Source of the DNA: Flaccisagitta enflata
Lineage: Eukaryota; Chaetognatha; Sagittoidea; Aphragmophora
Assembly: GCA_965153355.1 (NCBI GenBank)
Contig: OZ231127.1
Span: 99,386,001-99,450,000, forward strand
Direction of reading: 5' to 3'
DNA length: 64,000 nt
The notes under the pieces were generated by a model, which was given only the letters and a program-made list of their open reading frames with translations, was not told the DNA's origin and ran no database searches. Every line of letters starts with the position of its first letter. Within the stretch, counting starts at the first letter, position 1. This document shows, in pieces, positions 48,443-61,618 of the stretch. Made by a program: the position numbers and the translations under genes.

Positions 48443-51162
48443 CTGCAAATACGGATAAGCAGATGATGAATGAATTAATGAATCAACCAATCAATCAATC
48501 AATGAATAATTCAATGAATGAACGAATGTATGAATGAATGAATATTATCAAGGGAGTATGAAATTGCAACTGTTAAGGAAGACCTCCCTGTAAATATGAA
48601 TAAACAAATGATGAATGGATGGATGAATAAATGAATGAATAAATGAAGGAATGAATGAATGAATGAATGAATGAATCAATCAATCAATGAATCAATCAAT
48701 GAATCAATCAATGAATCAATGAATCAATGAATCAATGAAACAATGAGTCAATGAAACAATGAATCAATGAATCAATGAATCAATGAATGAAAAAATAAAT
48801 GAATGGATGAATGAATGAATAAATGATTGAATGAATGAATGAATGAATGAATGAATGAATGGATGAGTGAATGAATATCGAGGGAGGCCGAAATTGCGAC
48901 TGTTGAGGAAGACCTTCCTGTAGATATCAATAAACAAATGATGAATGAATGAATTAGTGAATGTAGGTATGAAAGAATGAATGAATGAATGAATAAATGA
49001 ATGAATAAATGAATTAATGAATGAATGAATGAATGAATGAATGAATGAATGAATGAATGAATGAATGAATGTATGAATGAATGAATGAATGAATGAATGA
49101 ATGAATGAATAAACGAAAAAATGAATGAATGAAAAAAGAGGGATGATGATTTTTTGACTTTGATGACTTTGATGATGATTTTTTGACCCTTCCGTAAATA
49201 TAGATAAAAAAATGATGAATGAGATAATGAATGAATATATGAACGAATGAATGAATAAATGAATGAATGAATGAATGAATATATGAAGGAATGAATGAAT
49301 ATATGCATAAATGAATGAATGAATGCAAGAATGAATGAATGAATGAATGAATGAATGAATGAATGAATGAATGAATGAATGAATAAACAAATGAAAGGAT
49401 GAATGAACACATGAATGGATGAATTAATATCCAGAGAGGATGAAATTGCGACTGTTGAGAAAGATCCTGTAAATATGAATAAACAAATGATGAATGAATG
49501 AATGAATGAATGAATGAATGAATGAATGAATGAATAAATGAATGAATAAAAGAATGAATGAATGAATGAATGAATGAATGAATGTATGAATGAATGAATG
49601 AATGAATGAATGAATGAACGAAAAAAGAGTGAGGATGAAATTATGACTGTACCGGAAGACCTTCCCATCACTATAGATAAACAAATGATGAATGAACAAA
49701 TGGATGAATATATGAACGAATGAATAAATAATTGAATGAATGAATAAATAAATATATGAATGAATGAATGAATGAATGAATGAATGAATGAATGAATGAA
49801 TGAATGAATGAATGAATGAATGAATGAATGAATGAATGAATGAATGAATGAATGGATGAATGAACAAATGAATAAATGAATCAATATCCAGAGAGGATGA
49901 AATTGCGACTGTTAAGGACGTTCCTTCAAGTAAATATGGATAAACAAATGATGAATGCATGAATTAATGAATGAATGAATGAATGAATGAATGAATGAAT
50001 GAATGAATGAATGAATGAATGAATGAATGAATGAATGAATGAATGTATGAATGAATGAATTAACGATAAATGAATGAATGAATGAATGAATGAATGAATG
50101 AATGAATGAATGAATGAATGAATGAATGAATGAATGAATGAATGAATGAATATATGAATGATCACCTAAGCCACTCGGGAAGCCAAATTGACTTGAACAA
50201 ACATATTTTTCTATGAAAAAACATATATATATCTGATCCCCCATCTTACCGCAAACTTTAAATCACGGCTTTCTTCTCAAGATATCGATTCTACCACGCG
50301 AATCAAAAAAAAAAAAGACGCACTTTTAAATGACCATTTTAGCCATTTCTTCTATGATTTCAAGTTAAATGTTTTGCACTATTGAAAAGCTTAGTTTTTA
50401 ATCTTTGAGAATCAAAAAAAAAAGTTCTTAATCTTGAGGCGTTTGGGCGTAGTAAAAAAAAAGAGTAAAAATAGTCAAGAATCGTTTTCACAATTTCATA
50501 AGAGAAAAAGAATTCAAGATAATCAGGGATTCACATTGATGAGCTTTAACTTTAAAACCGTTTGAGATACAGACTTGGGATTGGTCGAGAATGAAAGAAA
50601 ATTTAAAAATCTTTAAAATTACTTGGACTGAAAAATGGTTGAAAGTTTTTCTTAAGTGATTTCATAAGAAAAAGAAACATAAAACAATTTTTTTAACAAT
50701 TTTGTATTTTGTCATGTGCTCAAAATAGTAGTTGTCTTTGACTGGCTGTAACTTTTAAACGGTTTGAGATATGGACCTGGGACCAGAGATTAGCGTTACT
50801 GAGCGTCAGTGGTCGGCCGTTATGAGGTCGTTATATGGTAAAAATCCGCCATTTTATGTTAAGGTCGTTACTCCCAAATAACTGGACGTTATTTATATAA
50901 GGTTACATACTATTTAAGTAAAAGGAACAGATTTTGTAAAAGGTTCATTGCATTTGACTCATGGAAATCCTCGTTATGAAAGATGGACAACATCACCACT
51001 ATACTTACTATATTTACTATACTTACTATACTTACTATTCTTACTATTCTTACTATACTTTCTATAGTTACTATGCTTAGTATACAAGGCGCTCTTCTAT
51101 TCATTTCAGTCAGGGTAGAGAGAAGGATATTGTTCCACCTATCATACTTTGGCCTAAACACT

Positions 51163-51207
<45 letters not shown>

Positions 51208-54200
51208 ACACCAAAAGCGGTATAAGATCGACAAAGGATCTTGGAAGAATAGAAGAGATGAAGGAGAAAAAAGAGGAGGAAGAAGAGGAGGAGGAGGAGG
51301 AGGAAGAGGAACGATCGGTTTTCATGGTTATTTATCCATTATCTGTTATCCCATATATCCTATCCGTTACACGGATTGCCGGATCTCGATACCTAATCTC
51401 TGCCTGGGACTGGTCTAAATTTGAAGAAAATTCAAAAATCTTCAAAATACATACAATGTAAAAATTTCTGAACAATTTTTTTTGTCTTTTCTATGAATAA
51501 ATGACCAGGTGCGTCTTTTTTTTTTATACGCGTGGTATTATCCTTTGTCTTTCACAATTTTTTTTTTCAAATTCAACCAATCTTAAATTCATCTGAGGCC
51601 GTCTTAAAACATAGTCTTAACACTAGGGATGTGGAAGCGGTCGACTTTATTGCCGCTTCCACCGCTAGTCATAACACATTGTCTTAACATATAGTCCTTA
51701 AAGATAGTTACCTCCGCAGAAAGAGACCTAAATAATCTTCCACACTGATCCAAGGCCGCATAGACAATCATACCCAGATAGTCAATTGGAGAAGGTTCCC
51801 GAGTCATCTGCAATATACATTGATCATTTTAGGACAATCACACCCAGATAGTCAATTTTTCTTAAATTTTCTGAAGAATCAAAGTCATTTAAACATCAAT
51901 AAAAGCTCGCTTTGTCCATTTGTTTATGGGTCTGTCTGTCTGTCAGTCAGTCACATTTTTTTATGATGGCTTTTTTTTCTAACTTCATTGCCCCTGCCAA
52001 AATAGTTCAGTGACCTCATATATAGCCCCTACCCACCCATGAATGACTAGAGTAGACATCTATCTGGCAATGTTTTTTTTGGGGGGATCAAAAGTTTTCT
52101 GCGATGAGATGTACCGTTGTATGTCCGACTCCCAGATTGAGATCCAAACCAGTCAAGACACCATACAACAAAATGGCCAATGGGATGGGAAATAATTGCC
52201 AGGTTGTCCAATGAAATTTCGGGAATCCATCATAAATGAGATATTGCGTTGCTTGTAGGAATCCGACTAGACACACTCCCAATTCAGCCATAAGTTTGTT
52301 TGGGTAGTCAGACGTATTTGAATCTGAACGGTTTTGGAAAAATGGGGAAGAATGATATGAGAATCATATCGGTAATGAACCAGTCTTCCATGGATTACAT
52401 GAGATCCGCTTGGCCCATCGCCCCGCTCAAATGGTTATCTTTATGAGCTGGGATAAGAGCAAGGCAGCGCACCCATACTCATACTATAATAGTCATAGGA
52501 TTGATGTCTTGTAGAACTCAGGGGTAGATTTCAAACGGTTTTAATTGGTTCATTTCAGATTCAATGGTTTTGTCAACCAAGTCAAAATGAGTTTTCCCTC
52601 TGAAAATAAAATCATTTGTGTGGTTAAAAATGTTAAGTTGATATCAAAATAAACCTTCTCCCACTAACTTTGTAGAATATCATTAGTGCTTTTTTAAAGC
52701 AAAACTCTACTTACCATGTGGGAAGAAAATTGTTGGCTTAGTTATGAGAATGATTCCAACCATGGAGAAAAGTGTTACAACGCCTAAACTTGCAGGAATG
52801 CATGTTCTCCTAAAAAAAGCATAAAGAACAAAGAAAATGATGATTAAAGAATTTAAAGACATTTACACAAAAGCTTTTACATGCGAAAATGCATTTAATC
52901 GAAAAAATACTTTTGATAGAGAAAAACAAAAAAGAAAACAAAGACAACAAGAAAAAAACAGGATGAATTTTGACAAAGTAAACAAAAAAGAAATCAAAAT
53001 AAACAAAATAAAAAAAAACAAGTTAGATTGAACAAAATAAACACGATGGAAATAATTATAAAAAAACCAAAGTAAACAAAAAATGAAAATGAACAAAATA
53101 TGCAAACAAAAAAAAACTAAGCAAGATAATAAAGTAAGAACAAAATAAATAAAATAAGCAATATAGAAAAAAAAGAACAGAATAAGCATAAATGAAATAA
53201 TCAAATAAATATAGAATATGAAATGAACAAAATGAAAAAGACAAACAAAATGATCAAAATTGACAAAACTGACCTTATTACTGCATTTAAAAGTGGCGTC
53301 CAGACAATTCTAAGTGCAAGAAGGGAGACAAGATCTCCCAGAGGACCAAGTTTAAGACACGTGACTGCAATTACAGCAGCTGAAGCATCAATTAATGCAA
53401 ATATGAACAAAAGCACAAATTGATGCCATCGAAAGTTGCTGTGAAAATGGGAAAAAAAGAGGTTTGAATTGCGAAAGATATCTTGAAACTGAATTACGAT
53501 AGCTTATAATGGGCAACTTTGTTGCTCGCTTTATTGTTCATTCGCAAATCTCAGTCCACTCACTTGCTCTCTATGCAGCGGGACACTTTCTCAGCTGGCT
53601 TGCTCCATTGGTAGGCTCGCTCACTTACTCTGCTAACTACCTCATAGGTACAAGTTGTAATTTATGGGTTAGCATGTTCACATGCTGTAAACTCGATTCA
53701 AAAGGAAATAATCCCAATTGTTTCTTTAGTTGAAACACACCCCCCTCCCATACTTATCAATTGTTTCTGTTTTCTTAGAAGTTAGTATATCTGCACCTCA
53801 ACAAAGCAATATCTTAAGAAGAGTGCTACTTTTTACAACAAATAAAGTACTTGCTTTAGCTTAGTCATATTTAGAATATCTTTTTTCAACTCTCCAAAAT
53901 AGAATCAACATGCTTAGTAAACTTTGTTTGTATTTGTGTAATATATTTCCAAAATTCATATCTTGTTTTAAGGTGTACATATATTTATTTCCCTGATAGT
54001 ATGGTCCCAACTTACCATTTTGGCGTTAAATCATGTCTGTTTTTGTAAATGACCAAAGGGAAGAAAACGAGAAAGCATAAACAAGCTGAGACCAAACATA
54101 GTTTTTCCGATCCAAAAGGCAGAAGCTTGGCCAGCATGCTCATGTAGGACCAACTTAGAATTGAAATAGCCCCAAATGTAATGCTGATAGGTTGATGATG

Positions 54201-54221
54201 GGAAAATATTTTAGAGAACAT
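48251..54221 (-). CDS. EamA/SLC35G-like drug/metabolite transporter, complete, 320 aa
   Basis: Six exons (54221-54016, 53438-53274, 52809-52715, 52323-52115, 51807-51712, 48442-48251) join in phase into 963 bases. The product is an integral membrane protein with two EamA repeats of about five TM helices. First half: ISITFGAISILSWSYMSMLA (TM1), DASAAVIAVTCLKLGPLGD (TM3-4 loop) and GVVTLFSMVGIILITKPTIF (TM5). Second half: LGVCLVGFLQATQYLI, YLGMIVYAALDQCGR and ASSLDIPFSYTLAWIFIGHS, the latter matching the SLC35G/EamA 'ssLDIPFay' segment. Substrate unknown. The start ATG at 54221 is the simplest choice; an acceptor (ctatcag) at 54184 could instead make this an internal exon. The stop TAA overlaps a GTAAGG donor-like site. 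Lies between the two SLC18-like genes. Confidence 0.82.
48443..50165 (-). repeat. (ATGA)n array interleaved with copies of an exon start and acceptor
   Basis: Tetranucleotide ATGA/TCAT repeats broken every ~150-330 bases by a ~60-bp block that (minus strand) reads catttgtttat-n-tatttac-ag|GAAGGTCTTCCTTAACAGTC.., i.e. the acceptor and first codons of exon 6. Copies begin near 48587, 48917, 49190 (decayed), 49467, 49665 and 49926. Long Ile/His/Ser/Phe frames are artefacts of the tetranucleotide. Confidence 0.92.
50293..51540. mobile_element. Fold-back element with taccacgcg ends, interrupted
   Basis: taccacgcg-aatc-A11-gacgcactttt at 50293 is mirrored by gtgcgtc-T-run-atacgcgtggta at 51511-51536. 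Inside, a motif gagatatggacctgggac recurs (50566, 50768, 51400 and at 29320). A (GA)n tract lies at 51167-51205 and a tactatacttac repeat at 50997-51070. Confidence 0.65.
51712..51807 (-). CDS. SLC35G-like exon 5: TM8
   Basis: Acceptor tatattgcag, donor gtaact, phase 0 on both sides. Encodes MTREPSPIDYLGMIVYAALD and QCGRLFRSLSAE. Confidence 0.78.
51902..52078 (-). mobile_element. Degenerate HINE-like A1 element
   Basis: ctcgctttgtcc, short GTCTGTCAGTC tract, then cattgcccctgccaaaa..cctacccaccc..gtagacatctatctggcaatgtt, aligning to the A1 order; terminal hairpin lost. Confidence 0.6.
52115..52323 (-). CDS. SLC35G-like exon 4: TM6-TM7
   Basis: Acceptor accgttcag, donor gtacat, joins exon 3 in phase 1. 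Encodes DSNTSDYPNKLMAELGVCLV, FHWTTWQLFPIPLAILLYGV and DLNLGVGHTT. Confidence 0.78.
52715..52809 (-). CDS. SLC35G-like exon 3: TM5
   Basis: Acceptor tttttttag, donor gtaagt. Encodes RTCIPASLGVVTLFSMVGII and LITKPTIFFPH. Confidence 0.8.
53274..53438 (-). CDS. SLC35G-like exon 2: TM3-TM4
   Basis: Acceptor ttttcacag, donor gtcagt. Encodes FRWHQFVLLFIFALIDASAA and LGDLVSLLALRIVWTPLLNA. Confidence 0.8.
53439..54015. other. Intron 1 of the SLC35G-like gene
   Basis: Holds the gctcgctcactt-type block at 53520-53650 and AT-rich sequence. Confidence 0.5.
54016..54221 (-). CDS. SLC35G-like exon 1: TM1-TM2
   Basis: MFSKIFSHHQPISITFGAIS.. to YKNRHDLTPK; donor gtaagt, phase 2. Start uncertain (see gene entry). 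Confidence 0.7.
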
Positions 54222-54301
54222 GGTTGTGAAAAAAAAAAGAAAATCAAATGAAAAATATGTTGGGCACAAGATTGTTTTTCCTGTTTTTAATTTTGTATTT
54301 C

Positions 54302-54592
54302 CTGTTTTTGTTTTTGTTTTTGTTTTTGTTTTTGTTTTTGTTTTTGTTTTTGTTTTTGTTTTTGTTTTTGGAAGGGTTCTTTCTTTCGGTTTTGTGACCT
54401 CTTTTGTTTTGTTTTTTGATTTTTTGTTTTGTTTTGTTTTGTTGGGGATGCTTCTCCAGGTGGTCTATCTATTTCTTTCTTTTTTGTTCTTTTTTATTGT
54501 TCCCTTGATTTGTTTTGTTTTGTTTTGTTTTGTTTTGTTTTGTTTTGTTTTGTTTTGTTTTGTTTTGTTTTGTTTTGTTTTGTTTTGTTTTT
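54302..54592. repeat. (TTTTTG)n and (TTTTG)n microsatellites
   Basis: Hexanucleotide at 54302-54372 and pentanucleotide at about 54507-54590, just upstream (minus-strand sense) of the SLC35G-like start codon. Confidence 0.93.
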
Positions 54593-54807
54593 CTTTTAGT
54601 TGCGGAAATCAACGAAGAATATTCACCAGTCTTTTGAAATTATGCCATTTTTGGTTTAGCAACCCTGAAAACAAATTTCAATGATCTCTTTTTATTCAAG
54701 TGGCCGTCCATCTATCCGTCTGTCTTTCAGTGTTTCTGTTTGCCTTTTTTATCTTTCTCACGTTTTGTCTTTTGGTATGTCTGTCTATGTGTCTGTTTAT
54801 CTGTCAG

Positions 54808-55642
<835 letters not shown>

Positions 55643-55705
55643 CCCAAAAAACTTTTCTTTTTGTATTCATTGATATGTAAAATGAGTCGTAGCTGAACAG
55701 CTACC

Positions 55706-55707
<2 letters not shown>

Positions 55708-55793
<86 letters not shown>
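55708..55793. repeat. (CT)n microsatellite
   Basis: About 43 CT units; a shorter one lies at 56126-56154. Confidence 0.95.
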
Positions 55794-55794
<1 letters not shown>

Positions 55795-55799
55795 GCTCA

Positions 55800-56123
55800 A
55801 ACCTTTATTATTGACCCTTAACTCAGGTACCCTGATTTCCGCGTGATTTTCCTGACGCTACTTTCAGTCGAACTTACTCGTTTGAAAATCTTCACCTGAT
55901 TTGTTGTATAACATTTGTTCTAATAACGCTGACCCTTTATGCAACTTGTTTTACATACTGGTTTCGCCGTGAATTGAGGACCTTTGACCAAATTCTATTA
56001 AGTTTAGTGCGTGTCTGTCTCTTTCCACCTTTCTCTATCTTTGCCTGTCTGTCTCTGTCTCTCCAACTCCCACTGAGTCTCAAGCTCGACAGCTGTGGTG
56101 ACTTGCTACACCGATGTAAAACA

Positions 56124-56157
<34 letters not shown>

Positions 56158-56630
56158 CTCATTTAAACCGGTTGGTCATCTTGGTCAACTCTAGTCCGAT
56201 GATCTCCTCTCTCACTTGATGGACAACAAATGACGATGAAGAGCCTGATTCAAATTACCGCATTCGCTCAAATAAGCGCCCAGGGCACTTTTGAAATTGA
56301 TATTCAAGATTTTCAGTTTATGCTCCAATTAGCGCCCCCTTTACAAACGAAACTATTTGATAACTCAGTAAAAGCCTTCATTTTCCGTCATTTCTAGTTA
56401 AGAATATACTGCAATTCATAATTTCATCCTGTTTTATCATGTGTTATTTGCTTAAAAAGAAATTTCATTAATCTAATTCATTTGTGTTGTAGATTGATTT
56501 TGTATAATTTTTTTTTGATAATTATAAGGGATCATTAAAAGGATGGAGAGGGCGTTAAATGGGAGAGGGGCGTTAAACAGGGCAAATACAATCAGTAAGT
56601 TAAACCCCGCATTAACAAATGTCAAGGGAC
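55800..56630. other. Intergenic, nothing recognised
   Basis: AT-rich with a (CT)n tract at 56126-56154. No exon. Confidence 0.4.
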
Positions 56631-56634
56631 CACA

Positions 56635-57124
56635 GACGGGACCATTTTAGGAGCTGAGGCGGGACCCTAAGCGTTAGCACCCCCCCCCTACAGCCCACTG
56701 TGTTCGGACAATTTTGACATTTACTGTGGCGATTGAAACTTTAGGTGGGTATAAGTGGCGCAACTGTGGCGATTTTTGAATTTCCATTAAAACACCCTTA
56801 AATTTAGTGATATCACCCAAATCTGCTCTGCTTTTTTGGCGTATTTGGGCGTTTTTTGCCTTACTGCTCCTGCTTTTAGTTGTTTTGTCTTTTGGTCTTT
56901 AGGTCTTTTAGTCTTTTAGTCTTCAAGACCGCACGCGACTTGTAACGCGTTGACCTTGTTTTCATCAATTTTGAAAATTTTGGGGTGCTCTAGGTGGCCA
57001 CTTGTACCCACCTAAGGTTTCAACCGCCACAGTAAGTGTCAAAATTGTCTGAACACAGTGGGCTGTAGGGGGGGGGTGCTAACGCTTTGGGTCTCGCCTC
57101 AGCTCTTAAAACGGTCCCGTCTGT
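56635..57124. mobile_element. Fold-back element split by a HINE fragment
   Basis: ACAGACGGGACCATTTTAGG at 56631 is mirrored by ttaaaacggtcccgtctgt at 57105-57123. Arms of ~135 bp run to about 56770 and from about 56985. The loop holds the HINE-like fragment. Confidence 0.8.
56822..56962 (-). mobile_element. HINE-like A2 5' half
   Basis: ctcctgcttttagttg, (tcttttagtctt)n, CAAGACCGCACGCGACTTG, ttgaccttgtt end. No hairpin half. Confidence 0.7.
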
Positions 57125-57129
57125 AATGA

Positions 57130-58145
57130 ATTTCAGATGGATTTCCGTTATTGTAAGTATGAATCTAAAAAGGACCAAGAATATTTACAGTGCAGCGCAA
57201 TTTCATAGCGATGGACAGAAATTAACTAACCATTCTATCTTTATCATCTTTATCTGTTACAGGCGGATATTCATTTCTCATGGATCCGTTATAGCTGGCT
57301 GTTTACAACTGTAATGCGTCTCTTTGTTTATATTTGTCTCATTTTCCTTTCTTTCTTACCACCGTTCCCTTCCTCTGCTGTCCCACGAGAAAGTGAGCGA
57401 AGTGAGCGAGTGAGCCAGTATATGCGGGGAGCGAGCAAAGTGATTGAGCCGAGTGAGCGAGTGAGCCTGTGTATTGAGTGTGCGAGCAAAGCAAGTGAGC
57501 GAAGTGGAAATAGTGAGCAGAGTGGACGGAGTCATGGCCTGGAGATGAATTAAAGCCATTTGTTTCATACATACGTAATCCGCGTTTTGTCTACTGACCG
57601 TAAGTGCCCGCAAATTTGGCGTAATCATCGGGCCTAGTATCAAATTGTGTTGTACTGATCAGGTTTCATGATACACTTTTTTTTATTTTATAAGAGACCA
57701 GTTTATAAGAGACATGAGGCTGAGATTTGCCGAAATTTTAAGAACAAATAAGAGAATGCCCAGGCTGAGATTCACTTTTGGAAATTTTTTAGAAAATATT
57801 TTTTTTAGTCTCTTGATAAAGATATGACAATCCTTAAACTTTTTTCAAAAATTTATAAATTTTTCAGAAAAAGACTTTCTTTTTTGGTTTTGTTTGTCAC
57901 ATTGAACAAGATATTTCAAGTTTTGTAGTAACTAACAAGTTTTCAATTGAAGATACATAGAACACTACAAAATAGTGTATTTATGCATTGTTTTCCATAT
58001 AAATAGCATATTTTTACATTGTTTTCCATATTTCACGCGTTGAAAAAATAAGAACAATTTAAGAGAATTTGAGCCTCAAAACAGCAAAAAATTTAAGAAC
58101 ATCCAGGCTAAATTGAAAAATGTTGTCTCTTATAAAAAAAAAGAA
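57130..58145. other. Intergenic, with one GAGTGAGCGA-type array
   Basis: The array at 57385-57535 is the reverse-complement relative of 45475-45640. The rest is AT-rich without exons. Confidence 0.5.
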
Positions 58146-58267
58146 GTGTACAGTACAATGGGAGCAAAGACAGCCACAACTGGAGAGAAGATTTAGGTAT
58201 CTTGATTTTGCGTGATTCATAAGAAATTTAAAGATAATGCTAATTAAAGGTTGTTTGTTTAAGTTTG

Positions 58268-58470
58268 TTTTTTCAGTCATGTATACGCAACTCTTCAATC
58301 CGCTTTGTCCGTCGGTTGGTCAGTCAATTGGTCGGTCAGTGGGTCGCTCTACTATTTTTATGATTTTATTTTTTTGACCTCACTGCTCCTGCTCAAATGG
58401 TTTGGTGGCCTCAAATAGGGCCCCTGCCCTCCCACACGCGACTTTGGTAGCCATGTATCTGGCCTTGCTT
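58268..58470 (-). mobile_element. HINE-like A1 element, decayed hairpin
   Basis: cagtcatgtatacgcaactc end, GGTC tract, then cactgctcctgctc..gcccctgccctcccacacgcgac and gtatctggccttg. Confidence 0.78.
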
Positions 58471-58567
58471 TTTAAAACTTTAACATGTGACTTGACTTCA
58501 TCAGGATTTCATTTTTCAATGTTTTAACTTTTTTAATCAGTTAGGGCAAAAAAATTTATTTGAATTA

Positions 58568-58943
58568 AACAAGGCCAACACCTATAAGTCGGGTGCGAGA
58601 CTTACAGACTTAAAATGATTTAAAATAACTTAAAATGCCTTAGAATGACTTAGAATGCCTGAGAATGACTTAAAATGACCTAAAATGACTTTAAATGACC
58701 AAAAAGGACTTGAAACGACAAAAGTACCTAATGACCAAAAATGACTTAGAATGACTAAAAATGACTTAAAATTACTAGAGACTAAAAATGATTTAAAGAG
58801 AGTAAAAATGACTTAAATAAATAAAAGTGATAAAAAAAATAAAGTTTGACCAACCGACCGACCAACCAACCAACCAACCAACCGACTGACTGACGGACAG
58901 ACGGACAAAGCGGGTTGTAAAGTCTCGTGCACATGACTTAAAT
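58568..58943 (+). mobile_element. HINE-like A2 element with long tandem interior
   Basis: AACAAGGCCAACACC start, interior of ~20 aaaatgactt units (58605-58840), ACCAACCG tract, end gtctcgtgcacatgact. Confidence 0.82.
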
Positions 58944-59269
58944 AGATCAGCTCAAACAGACCATTTTAGTTTTAGTCTGATTGAGCTGATTTTTTTTTCA
59001 AAACCATAAAATTATCTTATTAGATAGGTAAAAATATTTAAAAAGGGAGTCCTGATAAGGTCAACTCACAAGTTGAAATTGGAGAAAAGAAAATATATTC
59101 AGTCAATAAAGCAACCTTTAATTAGCATAGATCTTATATTCTTTTATAAAAAAATTAGAAGAAATATTCAAAATATATCATCCAGTCTGGGTAGTCTCTG
59201 CTCCAATCCTACTGTATGGTACTGTCAATAGTAATAGATTCCTTAATCTTTTTCTTCCTCCAGCAACCA

Positions 59270-59620
59270 ACAGGTTGTCAAGCTTCAAGCCTCACCTTTT
59301 CATTCCCATATGCACTAACATAGGGGCATCGTGTACTATTGACTATCTAATGTTTTTGGACAGCGGCTGCAAAGGGAACGAAGTCCTGTAGAAGACAGGG
59401 GGACTTTTGTTAGTTTGTCTGTTTGTTTGTTTGTTTGTTTGTTTGCCAACCCCCGGCCATCTCAGGCATGAAATCTGCCCTCTCAGGCCTAAAATCTGCC
59501 CTCTCTGGCCTTAAATCTGCCCTCCCAGGCCTTAAATCTGCCATCTCAGGTCTGAAATCTGCTCTTTCAGGCTTTAAACCTACCTTTGGGGCTGCTGCCC
59601 TGCTTCCTCTCATTCCGATC
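59270..59620. mobile_element. Family B/C-like element with ctctcaggcct array
   Basis: tgtactattgactatctaatg end, gacagcggctgcaaagg..gtcctgtagaagacaggggg, (TTTG)n at 59425-59445, array gccctctcaggcctaaaatct to 59580, closing tttggggctgctgccc. Confidence 0.72.
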
Positions 59621-59926
59621 CACTATTTTATTGGTCTTAGTTCAGTAGTTTGGCCACAATAATGATTAAAAGTGAAATGAATATTTACAGCCAATGTTTT
59701 TGTTTTCTGGAATGTTTTTCTTTAAATTGTTCCCATTTCTAAACGGCATGAACCTAGTTTGTTCTCAATCTGGCATCTGTGGCACAAAGAGTTCAGACAT
59801 GAAAGTGATTTAAAGAAAAACTTCTAGCTCATTTGATATGAAACACCCTGTAACACAGTCACACCCCGCTATAACAGAGTAACATAAACCTGCCTATGAT
59901 GGATATTAAAACCTAATGCCTTCAGG
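59621..59926. other. Intergenic, nothing recognised
   Basis: A single mariner-type end (gaaacaccctgta) at 59841-59854 has no visible partner. Confidence 0.4.
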
Positions 59927-60173
59927 TTTTTAGTCGCGTGCTACGCGACTCTATAAGCCACTTTTCAGTCGGTCGGTCCGTCGGTCAGTTCGTCGGTCCG
60001 TCGGTCACAAAACTGTTTTAAAGGCTTTTCAAAGCGTATTTTATGTCACTGAATGGTACAAAAGAGTTTTTATGGAGTAAATGTCTTTTTGAAAAAAAAA
60101 TGTTTGTCTGTCTGTCTGCCTGACATTTTTTGAAAATGCCGAAGCATGTGACTTAGGTCTAATGACCTTGTTT
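59927..60173 (-). mobile_element. HINE-like A3 element
   Basis: Hairpin AGTCGCGTGCTACGCGACT at 59932, GGTCCGTC tract, (TCTG) tract at 60102-60120, end taggtctaatgaccttgttt. Confidence 0.88.
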
Positions 60174-60355
60174 CTTTTTATCCCTTATGTAATATATATG
60201 AGCTTTTATTCGTATCAACTGCGGCGATACAGATACATACAGAATCATCATATAACTACAACTAATTAGGACTAGGGAGGAGGAAAAAAAATTATATGGT
60301 CATTAAGAAAGAAAGTATATTGTATTATATATTGACAATTACAGAAATCCTTCTA

Positions 60356-61518
60356 CAGTATGTTTCATCTCGTTTGCAACATTTGATGACAACGTAACTT
60401 CAAAAGTAATAAAGATAATCAAATTCTGAAAAAAGTCTCTGAAAGTTAAATATCTGGCATTTTCTTATAAACAATTCTTTAAGATTTTTTCAAAGAAAGG
60501 GACCCTTTTTTCACATAAATACTGATAATATTGCAATTTGAAATAAACCATTTTGTCATGCTGTCAGTAAAACTGATTTTTTTAGATTTGTCTCATTTCT
60601 GAAAATCTGAGTATTTAACACCAGATTGAAAGCCAAATGAAAGATGTTCAATATTATTCATGGAAACAAAGAGAGAAAAATGCCCTTTTGGCAGTACTAT
60701 CTAGGCAGAAAAAATCTTCCGGCACGTTTGCATACATATCTCAGGTTAGAACCAATGAATCATCAAAAAATCGGTGAGGCAATTAAAGCACTTCAAATTT
60801 GCAAGAGATCTACGCAAACGGCATCTCTCTAGCTCTATGCGTACGAAAACTATTTAACTTTGATTGAAATACTTCAATTTCACTTTTACCATTTCTACAC
60901 CATCTTCTGAAGATATCACTTCACTCTTTTTTTAATTACTTCTAAACGCAATGAGCTAGACAGATGCGGATTGTGCTGCCTGCTTGCAAATTTGAAGGGC
61001 TTCAACTATGTCACCAATTTTTCTATGATTTGATGAGTCTTTTGGAAGCTATATGTCTAAATGCAGCGAAAGAAAAGGTAAAAAAAAATCGCGAGAAAGA
61101 TCTTGAAAGCCTTCGCTCCAGAAAACCTTGAGAAGCTTCACAAATCGCTTCACCAACATGCAACAAATGGCGGCCCCGTTTCAGTCACAGGGAACTTACT
61201 CTAATTATTGCTGGATTTGTTACTGATTAGTATTCATTTTAACGCCAATAAATACATTTTTATGACAGGTTGGAAGATTTTTTCCACCTAGATAGTATTT
61301 AATGAAAAAAACAGGAAAAATGGTTTTTCTTTTATTAAAAATTGACATTGTTTCATTACTTGCCAATAGCATCAGATTTTTCTCAAAAATCTCTAAGAAT
61401 TTTTTATAAGAAAATGCCAGACATTTATCTTTCAGAGACTTTTTTCAGAATTTGATTATCTTTATTACTTTTGGAGTTACATCGTCATAAAATGTTGCAA
61501 ACGTGATGAAACATACTG
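60356..61518. mobile_element. TA-flanked fold-back element, 1.16 kb
   Basis: CAGTATGTTTCATCTCGTTT and reversed CAGTATGTTTCATCACGTTT ends with TA at 60354 and 61519. Arms match over at least 170 bp and again nearer the centre (60770-60830 with 60970-61030). No transposase frame. Confidence 0.82.
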
Positions 61519-61618
61519 TAAAGCAGATCATATTTGTTGGTCCTTTAGCATCCATTGTTGCGGGGTTCAACAGTATGTTGCACATGATTGAGAAGATATT
61601 GCGCTTACTGCTTTACTA

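Larger units (their letters stand above)
58151..59214. mobile_element. TA-flanked fold-back element with two HINE insertions
   Basis: CAGTACAATGGGAGCAAAGAC and reversed CAGTAGGATTGGAGCAGAGAC ends; TA at 58149 and 59215. Same family as 7310-9243. Confidence 0.82.

Noticed and set aside
48764-50244. Ile/His/Ser/Phe frames up to 370 residues on the minus strand
   Set aside because: Translation of the TCAT tetranucleotide; the non-repetitive islands are copies of an SLC35G-like exon start.
52537-52597. Possible extra SLC35G-like exon (GKTHFDLVDKTIESEM..)
   Set aside because: Acceptor and donor-like sites exist, but phases do not fit; exon 3 (phase 1) joins exon 4 (phase 1) directly and in frame.
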